Source: JANQIV01 sp050117315 (GTDB lineage Bacteria; Bacteroidota; Ignavibacteria; Ignavibacteriales; Melioribacteraceae). From it: 64,000 nt of DNA. Location: NCBI GenBank assembly GCA_050117315.1, contig JASFMY010000017.1:7377-71376 (forward strand), given 5' to 3'. The translations under genes and the position numbers were made by a program. Under the pieces are notes generated by a model. That model ran no database searches, had not been told where the DNA came from, and saw nothing but the letters and a program-made list of their open reading frames with translations. This document shows, piece by piece, positions 44,948-54,785 of the stretch; the first letter of the stretch is position 1; every line of letters begins with the position of its first letter.

Positions 44948-47900
44948 TTAATCTTTATTTTCGTATTTACTTTTTTCAGTCATATAATAAATAAGCGGAA
45001 CCATTATTAGAGTTAACGCTGTTGATGCAATTGAACCGCCCATTAATGATAACGCAAGTCCCTGGAAAATCGGGTCGAAAATTATTACAAATGCGCCTAT
45101 CACAACAGTACCTGCGGTCAATAAAATAGGGGTTGTTCTCACCGCACCCGCTTCAATAACTGCCTGCTTAAATGCTACACCTTCGTTTAATCTTAGGTTT
45201 ATAAAGTCGATTAATAATACCGAGTTACGTACCATTATACCTGCAAGAGCAATCATACCGATCATTGATGTTGCCGTAAAGAAAGCGTTAAAAATTAGGT
45301 GGCTGAGCAATATTCCCACTAAAGAAAGCGGGATAGCAATCATCATTACTATCGGCACTCTAAATGATTGGAACCATCCGATTATCAGCATATAAATTAT
45401 TACAAGCACTACTGCGAAGGCAGCTCCCAAATCTCTAAACACTTCATAGGTTATTTGCCATTCTCCGTCCCATTTAATCGCAAGGTTCTCTGTGTTTTCA
45501 GGCTGGTGTGAGTAGTATGTTTTAACCTCAAGATTTTCTTTTTCATTCAGCTCTTTAATCTTTTCATCAATATCTAAAATTGCATAAACAGGGCTTTCAA
45601 TTGAGCCGGCTACTTCGGCAGTTATATAAACTGCTCTCTGCTGGTTTTTTCTATATATTGATTTGTCTTGAATCTGCTCCTTTATATAAACCAATTCCGA
45701 AACAGGAACAAGATTTCCTGTTTGCGACATCACTTTTATATTTTTTAGATCTTCAATAGACGATCTCTTATCAACGGGCAGTCCTAATTTTATCGATACC
45801 GGCTCAATATCCTGCGGCTGATACAGTGCCGACACATCCATTCCGTAAAGTGATATTCCCATAACTCCGACAATCTGTTCGGCGGATATTCCGGCTAAAG
45901 CTGTTTTCTCCTTGTTGATTTCCAGTTTATATTCAACCTGGTCATCTTCAACCATCCAGTCAACATCAACAACACCTTCGGTACTTTCAAGGATTGCTTT
46001 TATCTTTTCTGCGTATTGTTTTTGTTCATCATACGACGGCCCGTAAATCTCAGCAACCAAAGTTGAATTTACAGGCGGACCAGGAGGCACTTCGGCTATT
46101 TTAACATTTGCATTGTACCTTGATGCTATCTCCTGAACTCTTATTCTTATTCGTTTTGCAATGTCATGGCTTTGGTCGCTTCGCTCGGATTTATCGACAA
46201 GGTTCAACTGAATATCCGCAACGTTGGATCCTCTTCTTAAATCATAATGCCTTACAAGTCCGTTGAAATTTATCGGGGCGGCAGTACCGACATAGGTTTG
46301 ATAGTTAGCAACTTCAGGTACCGCTCGCAGATAACTCGCGATATCCTTTGTAACAACAGCGGTTCTTTCAAGAGTTGTTTCTTCCGGCATGTCGATTATT
46401 ATTTGAATTTCATTTTTGTTATCAAACGGCAGCATTTTTACTTCAACAAATTTGAAGTATAATAAACTCATTGAAGCCAGTAAAAGAAACGTAACCGTCC
46501 CGATAACAATCCATCTTAATGTTACTCTTTCCAATAAAGGATTTATAGATTTTTCATAAAGTTTGTAAATCAAAGTTTCCTGAAGAACGTATTTTTTCTC
46601 TTCACTTTTCTCTTCATCTTTTAATGATTTTAAGGCTACGTACGGAGTTACAATCAATGCAACCAGCAATGAGAAAAGCATCGCAAGCGCAGCCCCGATA
46701 GGCATAGGTGCCATGTATGGTCCCATTAGTCCGCTAACAAAAGCCATAGGCAGAACAGATGCAATAACTGTAAATGTTGCCAAAATTGTCGGGTTGCCGA
46801 TTTCTTCAATTGATGCAATAGCTGCTTGATGAAAGGGAAGCTTTCTCATTTTAAAGTGGCGGTGCATGTTTTCAACAACAATGATTGAAGCGTCAACAAC
46901 AATACCTGTAACGAATACTAATGCGAAAAGCGTTATTCTATTAAGTGTGTAACCCATCATATAATACACGAACAGCGTTAAGGCAAATGTTATCGGTACT
47001 GAAGCAAATACTACCCATCCGCCCCGCCAGCCGAGTGAAAGCGCTACGACAATAGATGCGGCAAAAATTGAAAATATCAAATTCATCAATAAGCTGTTTA
47101 CTTTTTCCGATGCAGTGTCCCCGTAGTTTCTTGTAACTGTTACTTCAACATCCGCCGGAATTAATTTTCCCTTCAAGAATTCAACTTTATCTTTAATCTT
47201 GTCTGCAATTAATTTTGCATCTGCACCTGTCCTTTTTGCAACTGAAATAGTAACTGAAGGAAATTCAACTCCTTTTTCGGGGACATAGTTGTCGGAATTA
47301 ATTGATAAACCGAATGACGTATAGTTTTCCGGCTCCTCTGATCCGTCCTTTATTTCCGCTACATTTTTCAAATAAACAGGACTACCCATGTAAACACCGA
47401 CAACTAAGTTTTCAACATCATAAACATCCTCGAAGAAATTGCCTGTTTCAACCAAAAACTCTTTATCGTTGTTGCTGAAACTGCCTGAAGCGCTTTGTTT
47501 ATTTGCACCCTGAAGCTTCATCATTATCATCAAAGGATCAACGTTGTATGAAGCCATTTTGTTTTGATCCAGCAAGACATTTATTGTACGTTTTCTTCCG
47601 CCGATAACATTCGTCTCGGAAACATCGGTAATCTGTTCAATTTCCGCTTGAAGCTCTGTTGCCAATCTGCGCAACTGATAATCATCATAAGTCTCCGACC
47701 AAAGTGTTAAACTCATTATCGGAACGTCGTCAATCGATTTGTTTTTTACTAGCGGCATGGAAACGCCCTGCGGCATTTTATCCATGTTTTTCATTATCTC
47801 ATTGTAAAGTTTGAAGATACTTTCTTCGGTATCTTCGCCAACGTAAAACCTCACTATCAGCATTGCCATATTAGGCATTGAGGTTGAATAAACGTATTCA

Positions 47901-48145
47901 ACACCGGGAATGTTTGATACCATTTTTTCCAGCGGCTGCGAAATCCGGTTTTCAACTTCTTTAGGGCTTGCGCCGTTGTACATCACAAACACGTCCGCCA
48001 TCGGTACAATTATTTGCGGCTCTTCTTCACTTGGTGTTAACAAGGTACTGTAAACGCCAATTGCAAGAGCTGCAATAATCAAAAGCGGGGTCAGCTTGGA
48101 TGTTATAAACGCTTTTGATAAACTTCCTGCAATTCCTGTCTTCAT
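44948..48145 (-). CDS. RND efflux transporter, inner-membrane pump (1065 aa)
   Basis: The full AcrB/CusA-like architecture is visible: first helix (LTPLLIIAALAIGVYSTLLT), porter domain (DVFVMYNGASPKEVENRI), a helix bundle with FVTGIVVDASIIVVENMHRH, a central cytoplasmic Lys/Glu-rich linker, and a second half with ALAGIMVRNSVLLIDFINLRL. The GIAG start and DASIIVVEN motif resemble HAE1-type pumps rather than classical CzcA heavy-metal pumps, which carry DGA-VMVEN. It is translationally coupled to the membrane fusion gene (4-bp ATGA overlap) and driven by proton flow. Confidence 0.95.
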   Translation of the reverse strand: MKTGIAGSLSKAFITSKLTPLLIIAALAIGVYSTLLTPSEEEPQIIVPMADVFVMYNGASPKEVENRISQPLEKMVSNIPGVEYVYSTSMPNMAMLIVRFYVGEDTEESIFKLYNEIMKNMDKMPQGVSMPLVKNKSIDDVPIMSLTLWSETYDDYQLRRLATELQAEIEQITDVSETNVIGGRKRTINVLLDQNKMASYNVDPLMIMMKLQGANKQSASGSFSNNDKEFLVETGNFFEDVYDVENLVVGVYMGSPVYLKNVAEIKDGSEEPENYTSFGLSINSDNYVPEKGVEFPSVTISVAKRTGADAKLIADKIKDKVEFLKGKLIPADVEVTVTRNYGDTASEKVNSLLMNLIFSIFAASIVVALSLGWRGGWVVFASVPITFALTLFVYYMMGYTLNRITLFALVFVTGIVVDASIIVVENMHRHFKMRKLPFHQAAIASIEEIGNPTILATFTVIASVLPMAFVSGLMGPYMAPMPIGAALAMLFSLLVALIVTPYVALKSLKDEEKSEEKKYVLQETLIYKLYEKSINPLLERVTLRWIVIGTVTFLLLASMSLLYFKFVEVKMLPFDNKNEIQIIIDMPEETTLERTAVVTKDIASYLRAVPEVANYQTYVGTAAPINFNGLVRHYDLRRGSNVADIQLNLVDKSERSDQSHDIAKRIRIRVQEIASRYNANVKIAEVPPGPPVNSTLVAEIYGPSYDEQKQYAEKIKAILESTEGVVDVDWMVEDDQVEYKLEINKEKTALAGISAEQIVGVMGISLYGMDVSALYQPQDIEPVSIKLGLPVDKRSSIEDLKNIKVMSQTGNLVPVSELVYIKEQIQDKSIYRKNQQRAVYITAEVAGSIESPVYAILDIDEKIKELNEKENLEVKTYYSHQPENTENLAIKWDGEWQITYEVFRDLGAAFAVVLVIIYMLIIGWFQSFRVPIVMMIAIPLSLVGILLSHLIFNAFFTATSMIGMIALAGIMVRNSVLLIDFINLRLNEGVAFKQAVIEAGAVRTTPILLTAGTVVIGAFVIIFDPIFQGLALSLMGGSIASTALTLIMVPLIYYMTEKSKYENKD

Positions 48146-49212
48146 AACGTCACCTCTACCTTTTGGCCTTCACTTACGTTTGCATTGGCATCTATAATTA
48201 CTTCACCGTCTGTTAAGCCTGATAAAACTTCAACTTTACCGTTAGTTTCTTTTCCCAATTTCACCCAGCGAAGCATCACTTCGTTTGCTTGGTTCAAGGT
48301 ATACAAGCCTGTTAACTGCCCTCTCTCTATAACCCAATCCATTGAAATTTTTATGCTGTTCTTTTCACCTTTTTCCAAAATTACATTTGCGTACATGCCT
48401 GATTTTAATCTTGAATCGGAGTTGTTAAAAATTACATCTAGTGAAAACTGACGGCTTGCAGGATGTGCGCCGGCATCAATAGATTCAACCGTACCGTTGA
48501 ATACCTGCCCGGGAACTGCATCAACTTTTATTTTTACCTGGTCGCCTTTTTCAAGTAGATGTATTTCACTTTCGGAAACGGAAGCTTTGACTTTCATTTT
48601 ATTCAAGCTTTCTATTGTTACCAACGGCATTCCCGGGTTAGCCATATCTCCTTCCTGCAAAAACTTCATTGTTATATAGCCGGTGAAAGGAGCTTTAATA
48701 TTTGCGTAAGTTAAAAAATCGTTAATCTCATTTTCCATTTCATCAACTGAATTCAACTTTGCTTTGATCATTTCAAAGTGCATTGTTATGTCATCCATCT
48801 CTTTCTGAGTGGCGCTTCCTTTTTCGTATAATTTTTTAATCCTGTCATAATTCTTTTTTGTATTTTCATAAGCTGCAGTTGCTTCTGCCCTGCCGGCTTG
48901 TACCTGGGCCTTTTTTGCAAGGAGGTCATCGCTGTCTACTTTAATGATTGTCTGCCCTGCATTTACTTTGTCCCCTTCTTCAAAAGGAAGGTACGACACC
49001 CGTCCCATCAGCTTTGTGCTGATTGTTACTTTTCTTTCGCCTTCAATATTGCCGGAAAAAGAATAAGTTTGTGCAGCCTGCTGCTGAACAACTTTTTTGC
49101 CTTTTACTTTTACTGCTGTTCTATTATCGGTTTGATTATCATCCGAACCGCAGCTTATAAACAAAGCAGTAAATAGAATAAGTATTGCAATTGATGTGAA
49201 ATGTTTTTTCAT
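48142..49212 (-). CDS. RND efflux periplasmic adaptor (HlyD/AcrA family lipoprotein)
   Basis: The start at 49212 (MKKHFTSIAILILFTALFISC) is preferred over 49224 because GGAG lies inside the first four codons. The signal ends in FISC (lipobox), so the adaptor is lipid-anchored. Barrel-sandwich halves (VSYLPFEEGDKVNAGQTIIK and INIKAPFTGYITMKFLQEGD-like region) flank a coiled-coil hairpin (QAGRAEATAAYENTKKNYDR), followed by beta-barrel and membrane-proximal domains. It links the inner-membrane pump encoded downstream with the TolC-like channel encoded upstream. Confidence 0.94.
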   Translation of the reverse strand: MKKHFTSIAILILFTALFISCGSDDNQTDNRTAVKVKGKKVVQQQAAQTYSFSGNIEGERKVTISTKLMGRVSYLPFEEGDKVNAGQTIIKVDSDDLLAKKAQVQAGRAEATAAYENTKKNYDRIKKLYEKGSATQKEMDDITMHFEMIKAKLNSVDEMENEINDFLTYANIKAPFTGYITMKFLQEGDMANPGMPLVTIESLNKMKVKASVSESEIHLLEKGDQVKIKVDAVPGQVFNGTVESIDAGAHPASRQFSLDVIFNNSDSRLKSGMYANVILEKGEKNSIKISMDWVIERGQLTGLYTLNQANEVMLRWVKLGKETNGKVEVLSGLTDGEVIIDANANVSEGQKVEVTL

Positions 49213-49237
49213 TTTATTCTCCATTTATTTTCAAACT

Positions 49238-50569
49238 TTAGTTCGTTGCTAAATTTTCTTCCAACAATAATTCAAGATGAAAAACAGTTAAGTTGTAACC
49301 GTAAACGGCTCCTAAATATTTTAATGCGGATTCGGAATTTTTCGCTTCGGCAGTTAGTAAATCAGCCGTTCTTTCCAAACCTTGTTCGTACCGGTCTCTT
49401 ATTATCTTCAGACCTTCTTTTGATTGCTCTTTAGCTTTGCTTGCAAGTTCAACCGTCTGCTCCATAGTTTTTAACTGTCTCATAGCAGATTCAATTTCAA
49501 CTTTGTTTTTATCCGCCGCTTTGTTGTATTCAAGCCTTGCATTATCCAGGTCTGCGTTTGCTTTTTGAATTTCGGCTATATTGCCGAACCCGTTAAATAT
49601 ATTCCATTGAAGATTCAGCCCTATCATCCAGCTATCTGCATTTGTACCGAATAGATCGCTGTCGTTATATTCAAAAGAACCAAAGGCATTCAATCTCGGC
49701 AGAAATTTGAGTTTATTCATAGTGCTCATTTTTTCCATTGAGCTGATCCTATATTTCATAGCAAGCATATCGGATCTTCGTTTATTTACATTTCCCAAGC
49801 TGTAACCAACTTCACCGACAGATACCTTCGATAAATTATCGGTCGGTTTTATAATTCCCTCTTCTTCAATTCCGAGCAAAAATTTTAAATTCCCGTTTGC
49901 GGTTTTGTAATTATTCACTGCATCGAGTTTTTGTCTTTGAACATCATTCAGCATAACTTCAACCATCAGCAAATCGGACTTGTTAATAAAACCTTCATCA
50001 TAAAAATCTTTTGCCGTTGTATAGTGTTTCTGCACAGCTTCAAGCGCTTTATCAATTACGGCAATACTTTTTTCGGCAAGAATAAGCTGGTAGTAATTTT
50101 GCTTAATCATAAAAACGACGTATTCCTTTGTACGTTTTAATTTGTTCTCCATAGCGCTTAATCCGTCTGCTGCTGCTGCCCTTCCAAAGAATCCGTCAAC
50201 ATTAATAAGCGGCTGCGTTACTTCAAGTTTTGTAGTAAAATTTTCAATTTCAGGCGGATCGTTTAGTAATGCAGGATTAAAATCTGCTTGAGTAACAATT
50301 TCCTGTTTCAGCTTAAACCCGAAAGAATTAAGCGGATCGTTGGTTTTTACAAATGTCTCAGACAAAGTTATCTGCGGCAGGAACACTCCAAGTGATTTGT
50401 TAAAGTCTCCACCCATTTTGTCAACTTCAGTCTGAACCAGCTTGATTTCATAATTATTTTCCTTGGCCAGCTCCAAAGCTTCATTAATAGATAACTCAAT
50501 CACATTTTCCTGTGCGTGAATTACCATACCGGTAAAAAATAACAGTAATAGGAATATTTTGCTTCTCAT
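49238..50569 (-). CDS. TolC family outer-membrane efflux channel (443 aa)
   Basis: ATG 50569 (MRSKIFLLLLFFTGMVIHAQ) is chosen over GTG 50575 because CGGAG lies five bases before it. After the signal peptide come two similar halves of long amphipathic helices (LSINEALELAKENNYEIKLV and EIQKANADLDNARLEYNKAA), the repeat pattern of outer-membrane efflux proteins. No lipobox is present. It is the first structural gene of the tripartite pump, 25 bp before the adaptor. Confidence 0.93.
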   Translation of the reverse strand: MRSKIFLLLLFFTGMVIHAQENVIELSINEALELAKENNYEIKLVQTEVDKMGGDFNKSLGVFLPQITLSETFVKTNDPLNSFGFKLKQEIVTQADFNPALLNDPPEIENFTTKLEVTQPLINVDGFFGRAAAADGLSAMENKLKRTKEYVVFMIKQNYYQLILAEKSIAVIDKALEAVQKHYTTAKDFYDEGFINKSDLLMVEVMLNDVQRQKLDAVNNYKTANGNLKFLLGIEEEGIIKPTDNLSKVSVGEVGYSLGNVNKRRSDMLAMKYRISSMEKMSTMNKLKFLPRLNAFGSFEYNDSDLFGTNADSWMIGLNLQWNIFNGFGNIAEIQKANADLDNARLEYNKAADKNKVEIESAMRQLKTMEQTVELASKAKEQSKEGLKIIRDRYEQGLERTADLLTAEAKNSESALKYLGAVYGYNLTVFHLELLLEENLATN

Positions 50570-50658
50570 TTTCACTCCGTTTATTTTACAAACTTACCTA
50601 TCCGCTGAAAACGAACATATACATATATAGATAATTATATATGTCAATTAAAAAATTT

Positions 50659-50964
50659 TTATGCCTCGCAGCATTCTATAACGCAGTCAATTACCTGGTT
50701 TAATTTTCCTTTTTTCATAAAGTAATACGTGTTTTTGCCGTCACGTGTATAATCGAGAACATCCCTGTCTTTCAAAATTCTTAAATGATGTGATACAACA
50801 GCTTGCTCAATATCAAGATTACAGAAAATTTCACTAACAGAAAGATGTTTGCCCTTATCCAATAAACACATAATTTTTATTCTTATCGGATGCGCAATTG
50901 CTTTCAAGGTTTCAGTTGAGATGCGCAGTTTATTTTCGTCTAGATCTTTTACTTTAGTTTTCAT
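50659..50964 (-). CDS. ArsR family transcriptional regulator
   Basis: A 101-residue winged-helix protein: LKAIAHPIRIKIMCLLDKG, then LSVSEIFCNLDIEQAVVSHHLRILKDRDVL as the helix-turn-helix, and a beta wing (YTRDGKNTYYFM). The C-terminus CVIECCEA supplies three Cys that could form a metal site with Cys in LSVSEIFC. It starts at ATG 50964 with AGGA upstream; TTG 50967 is an alternative. Lying just upstream of tolC-adaptor-pump, it most likely represses that operon until metal or another inducer binds. Confidence 0.93.
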   Translation of the reverse strand: MKTKVKDLDENKLRISTETLKAIAHPIRIKIMCLLDKGKHLSVSEIFCNLDIEQAVVSHHLRILKDRDVLDYTRDGKNTYYFMKKGKLNQVIDCVIECCEA

Positions 50965-51158
50965 CAAAATTCCTGAAATATTTCATGATTGATCTGATTC
51001 AAAAATAACGAAAAAGTTTCAACTTTCCTTCGTGTTTCTTTGTGAGGCTTCGTGTAACATAAAATAAAACTTCTCGAAGAAGGCACTTCCATAGGGACGA
51101 CCATGTCGGAAGTTAAACAAAGAATTGTTATCTTAGTTTTATTAAAAAACACAAGACT

Positions 51159-51740
51159 ATGAAATATTTGCTAATCGCATTGTTATTTTCTTTAATGGGT
51201 TGCGGAAACAATTTATCAATTGAAGGGGATTTCGGAAATAAACAGTTTGATCTCCTTACTCAAGACGGTGAAATGATTGAATTCCCGAAATTGATTGAAG
51301 GAAATATAGCAATTGTCGGCTACATCTTTACCAACTGTCCCGATATCTGCCCGCTCACAACAAACAACATGAAAAGACTACAGGACAAGTTAAATGAAAA
51401 AAATATAAACGGCGTTGAGTTTGTTTCAATCTCTTTTGATCCGGAAGTTGACCGTCCAAATGTTTTAAAGAAATATGCGGAGTTAAGAAATTTGGATGAA
51501 AGCAACTGGACTTTTTTAACAGGCGAAAAAGAAGACATAAAAAGATTAATAAAAGCAGTTAACGTTGTAGCTGTTGTCGGCGATTCAACAGTGACTCCGC
51601 AAAACGAAAAAATTTATTACTACGTCCACACGGATAGAATTTCACTTGTGGATAAAAAAGGCAACATCAGGAAAAGTTATATCGGCAGTAATGCTAATAT
51701 CGAAGAAATTTTTAGAGATGTTAAATCGTTGGTTGAATAA
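51159..51740 (+). CDS. SCO1/SenC family copper-binding lipoprotein
   Basis: A lipoprotein signal with Cys15 (SLMGC) precedes a thioredoxin-fold SCO domain. The Cu site CPDIC has Cys60 and Cys64 (FTNCPDICPLTTNNM), and the third ligand His is in YYYVHTDRISLVD near residue 157. SISFDPEVDRP is the family's typical central motif. SCO proteins deliver copper to cytochrome oxidase CuA. Divergent from the ArsR-efflux run and followed by a PCu(A)C chaperone, it forms a small copper-delivery unit. Confidence 0.95.
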   Translation: MKYLLIALLFSLMGCGNNLSIEGDFGNKQFDLLTQDGEMIEFPKLIEGNIAIVGYIFTNCPDICPLTTNNMKRLQDKLNEKNINGVEFVSISFDPEVDRPNVLKKYAELRNLDESNWTFLTGEKEDIKRLIKAVNVVAVVGDSTVTPQNEKIYYYVHTDRISLVDKKGNIRKSYIGSNANIEEIFRDVKSLVE

Positions 51741-51750
51741 TTTCACAATG

Positions 51751-51785
51751 TTACGCTGAGCATGGCAGGCGAAGTCGAAGCGTAA
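51751..51785. repeat. Small intergenic palindrome
   Basis: TTACGCT at 51751-51757 is mirrored by AGCGTAA at 51779-51785 around a CGAAGTCGAAG segment. It resembles widespread intergenic repeats and may also act as a weak terminator after the SCO1 gene. Confidence 0.4.
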
Positions 51786-51850
51786 AAAAAATGATGCGTC
51801 ATACTTCGACTCTGCTCTATATGACAAAATTTTGAATTCAAGGCGAATAA

Positions 51851-52345
51851 ATGAAATTACTAATAATAACTTTCATATTATTAATTACTTTCACAGCTTG
51901 CAAAAAAGAAGTGGAAGAAACAAAACAGGCCGAAGGGAAAAAGATGAATCACAGCGGGTTAATGATACGCGACCCGTGGATACGCCCGGCATCGGTTGGT
52001 ACAAACACAGCTTTCTTCGGGATGATAATGAATCACACGGACGCAAACGATACACTACTCGGCGCTTCATTCGATGGAGCCGAAGTTGTTGAGATACACG
52101 AAACATACATGAAAGAAAACGACATGATGGGAATGCGCCGGATTGATTTTGCCGCCGTTGATGCAAATGATTCCTTCGAGCTAAAACCCCGTTCATTTCA
52201 CATCATGCTGATCAAATTAAAAGAAAACCTCGCAGTAGGTGATAAAAAATCAGTTACGCTAAATTTCCAAAATGCAGGCGAAGTAAAAGTTGAAGCTGAA
52301 GTAAGAGATATACCGAATATGGGCGGAATGGAGCATCAGCATTAA
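51851..52345 (+). CDS. PCu(A)C-type periplasmic copper chaperone lipoprotein
   Basis: A lipobox (TFTAC, Cys17) precedes the PCuAC domain: MIRDPWIRPASVGTNTAFFG, MIMNHTDANDTLLGA, then the copper ligands in VEIHETYM with MGMRRID and LKPRSFHIML, i.e. the His/Met set of the family (H-M...H-M). The end is Met/His-rich (NMGGMEHQH), an additional metal-binding tail. It passes Cu(I) to SCO or directly to CuA of cytochrome oxidase, consistent with the SCO1 gene 110 bp upstream. Confidence 0.93.
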   Translation: MKLLIITFILLITFTACKKEVEETKQAEGKKMNHSGLMIRDPWIRPASVGTNTAFFGMIMNHTDANDTLLGASFDGAEVVEIHETYMKENDMMGMRRIDFAAVDANDSFELKPRSFHIMLIKLKENLAVGDKKSVTLNFQNAGEVKVEAEVRDIPNMGGMEHQH

Positions 52346-52472
52346 ATCTTTATTTCGAATTCCCGGATAGTGTCGGGGTAGAAAATTAATTTAAATGTAA
52401 CCAATACACCCGCTAATCCATCTAAATTGAACAACTACATTATGTTTATTTAGCTTTAACCAAGGGGGAATA

Positions 52473-54299
52473 ATGAAACGGGTAACAACAATTCAATTAT
52501 TGGTTATTATTTTCTTATCGTTAACAGCATTTCAAAATGCACAACAACAAAACGGATATTTTACTTACGAAGTTGATTTAACAAACCATTCGGATGATGT
52601 TTTTCATGTAAAACTATTTACCGGGCAGTTATCGCCCGAAAACAAATTTTTCAATTTTGTTGCTTATGCGCCGGGTGTACACCAAATACTGGATTACGGC
52701 AGATTTGTAAAATGGCTAAAAGCTTATGACAAAGATGAAAATGAAATCTCATGCGAAAAAATTTCAACAAATGTTTGGGAAATATCAAACCCGGAGAATG
52801 TATATTGTATTCAATATGATATTGACGATTCGTTCGATGCAGAAATTGAAACGCATGATATTTATTCCATGAGCGCAACAGGAATTGAAGATGACTTTAT
52901 AGTTTTAAATACCTTTGGCGTATTCGGTTATTTTAATGAACACAAAGAGAAACCGATCAAATTAAAAGTAAATTATGATAATAGTGATTGGCTGGTCGGA
53001 ACCTCTCTTGATTTAAATGACAACGGCTATTACTACGCCGAATCTTATTATGAATTAGCAGATTCACCGATATTGATGGGAGATTTAAGTTACACATCAA
53101 CAAAGGTAGGTGGTATAGATGTAGAAGTATTCTGCTCGTCACCCGATACAGCAATAAATGCAAACTTAATAATGGGATTAGCGGAAGACGTTTTAAAGTC
53201 TGCAGGAGAATTTTTAAAATTTGATCCTGTTGACAGGTATTCTTTTTTAATGTACTTCTTTGACCAGGAAGCAATAAAACGAAATGAACTCAGGGGCTTC
53301 GGGGCATTGGAACATTCTTACAGTACAACGGTTGCAATGCCTGCTGTAAAAGATCACTTAGAAAGCTTATCGGGCACAATGGCTCATGAATTTATGCATA
53401 TTTTAACACCGTTAAATTTGCACAGCGAAATTTTAGCAAACTATGATTATTTGAATCCAACAGTTGCCGATAAGCATTTGTGGCTTTATGAAGGGGTAAC
53501 CGAATGGGTTTCAAATATAATGCAGTTCAGAAACGGCTTAATTAGTATGGAAGATTATTTGCAAAATATTTCAAGGAAAATTAGGGTTTCACAGGATTTC
53601 AGCAGCGATTACAGCATTGCCAGGTTAGCTGCCGAGTGGAATACGGAAGAAGGAAACAAACAATACGGAAACATTTATTTTCTAGGTGCATTAACGGCAT
53701 GCATGCTTGATATTAAATTGCTGGAATTGTCAAACGGCGAAAGAGGGCTGCGTGAAGTTTATCTTCAACTAATAAATAAGTACGGCAAAGATAAACCGTT
53801 TGAAAACGATACTTTTGTTGATGAAGTAGTTAAAATGACTTATCCCGAAATAAGAAATTTTTTTGATAATTACATTTTTGACAACAAGCCGCTTCCGGTT
53901 GAAGAATATTTTTCTAAGCTCGGTATTAATTATATATTGGAAAGAGAGTCCCCTGAAAAGAGACCTGTGTTCGGGCTTGGCCTTGGTACAGAGGATGGGG
54001 AACATTTATATATCACAAATTTCTCCGAAAATCACAAAAATTTCGGATTGGAAATTGGTGATGTAATTCTTAAAGTATTCGGGGAAGAGATGAATATATT
54101 TACTTCAGATCAACTTCTTGAAAAAAAGAATAGTATGAAACCCGGGGACAAGTATGAAATTACTGTTAAACGTGGGGACGAAGAAATAACTCTTGAAGGA
54201 ATTTTGTTTGTAGGCATTGATAAAAATGTTTTGGAAGTCGATCCCGAAGCTAGTGAAGAGCAGAAAGCCTTATGTGAGGCCTGGAGCAAGAACTTGTAA
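52473..54299 (+). CDS. M61 family metallopeptidase with PDZ domain (608 aa)
   Basis: A signal peptide (RVTTIQLLVIIFLSLTAFQNA) is followed by the M61 N-terminal domain (YEVDLTNHSDDVFHVKLF) and the gluzincin catalytic domain: zinc motif HEFMH near residue 305 (GTMAHEFMHILTPLNL) and the third ligand Glu in LWLYEGVTEW near 343. RGFGALEHSYST just before is typical of M61 glycyl aminopeptidase-like enzymes. A PDZ domain lies at ~495-580 (NFGLEIGDVILKVFGE). The enzyme is exported; substrate unknown. It stands alone, convergent with the hydrolase remnant and rsgA. Confidence 0.94.
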   Translation: MKRVTTIQLLVIIFLSLTAFQNAQQQNGYFTYEVDLTNHSDDVFHVKLFTGQLSPENKFFNFVAYAPGVHQILDYGRFVKWLKAYDKDENEISCEKISTNVWEISNPENVYCIQYDIDDSFDAEIETHDIYSMSATGIEDDFIVLNTFGVFGYFNEHKEKPIKLKVNYDNSDWLVGTSLDLNDNGYYYAESYYELADSPILMGDLSYTSTKVGGIDVEVFCSSPDTAINANLIMGLAEDVLKSAGEFLKFDPVDRYSFLMYFFDQEAIKRNELRGFGALEHSYSTTVAMPAVKDHLESLSGTMAHEFMHILTPLNLHSEILANYDYLNPTVADKHLWLYEGVTEWVSNIMQFRNGLISMEDYLQNISRKIRVSQDFSSDYSIARLAAEWNTEEGNKQYGNIYFLGALTACMLDIKLLELSNGERGLREVYLQLINKYGKDKPFENDTFVDEVVKMTYPEIRNFFDNYIFDNKPLPVEEYFSKLGINYILERESPEKRPVFGLGLGTEDGEHLYITNFSENHKNFGLEIGDVILKVFGEEMNIFTSDQLLEKKNSMKPGDKYEITVKRGDEEITLEGILFVGIDKNVLEVDPEASEEQKALCEAWSKNL

Positions 54300-54365
54300 T
54301 AAACTGTTTTATTTGTAATCCTTAAGGATTGTCATTGGAAGACCCGGATTTGGGGGTAAAGCAAC

Positions 54366-54399
54366 CCGTCCTTCCGTGGGCAAAATCACGGAAGGACGG
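54366..54399. terminator. Bidirectional 13-bp hairpin
   Basis: CCGTCCTTCCGTG pairs perfectly with CACGGAAGGACGG around a GGCAAAAT loop, between convergent genes (M61 peptidase ending 54299 and the minus-strand unit ending 54424). It probably terminates both transcripts. Confidence 0.65.
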
Positions 54400-54423
54400 A
54401 CTCGCTTGTAATTACAATAGAGT

Positions 54424-54785
54424 TTATTTCTTAGATTCGTAATATTTCTGCAATGTATAGAAAGCTTTCTTCTTTTCACCTTTATCGTTAACCAATCCTT
54501 TCCTGTTCCAGAAATCTTGAATTTTAGCCAAAGGTCTTCTTGGTGATCTGAAATCTTTTGATATCCACGGGCTCATTCCTTTTACAAATTAAACTTTATC
54601 AAACATTTCAACAGTTCTTTTATAAACTTCGTCCTGGTATTCTTCGCTCCATCTTGTTAGTTCATCACCGTGAAAACCATACAAAGCACCTGCCCCGAAT
54701 TCACTTATTAATACCGGTTTTTCATAAATGGATTCCCATTTTGTAGCTTCTATAATTGACCGGTAATTTAAGAAATTAGTGTCTC
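54424..54785 (-). pseudogene. C-terminal remnant of a glycoside hydrolase family 2 enzyme
   Basis: The minus strand encodes the end of a beta-glucuronidase/galactosidase-like protein: ATKWESIYEKPVLISEFGAG with the catalytic Glu of ISEFG, ELTRWSEEYQDEVYKRTVEM, then after an in-frame TAA (54589-54591) GMSPWISKDFRSPRRPL, KIQDFWNRKGLVNDKGEKKK and AFYTLQKYYESKK, all typical of GH2 C-termini. The upstream 5' part of the gene (four fifths of a normal GH2) is missing; the remnant abuts the last codons of rsgA. It is a dead scar of a polysaccharide-degradation gene. Confidence 0.88.
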
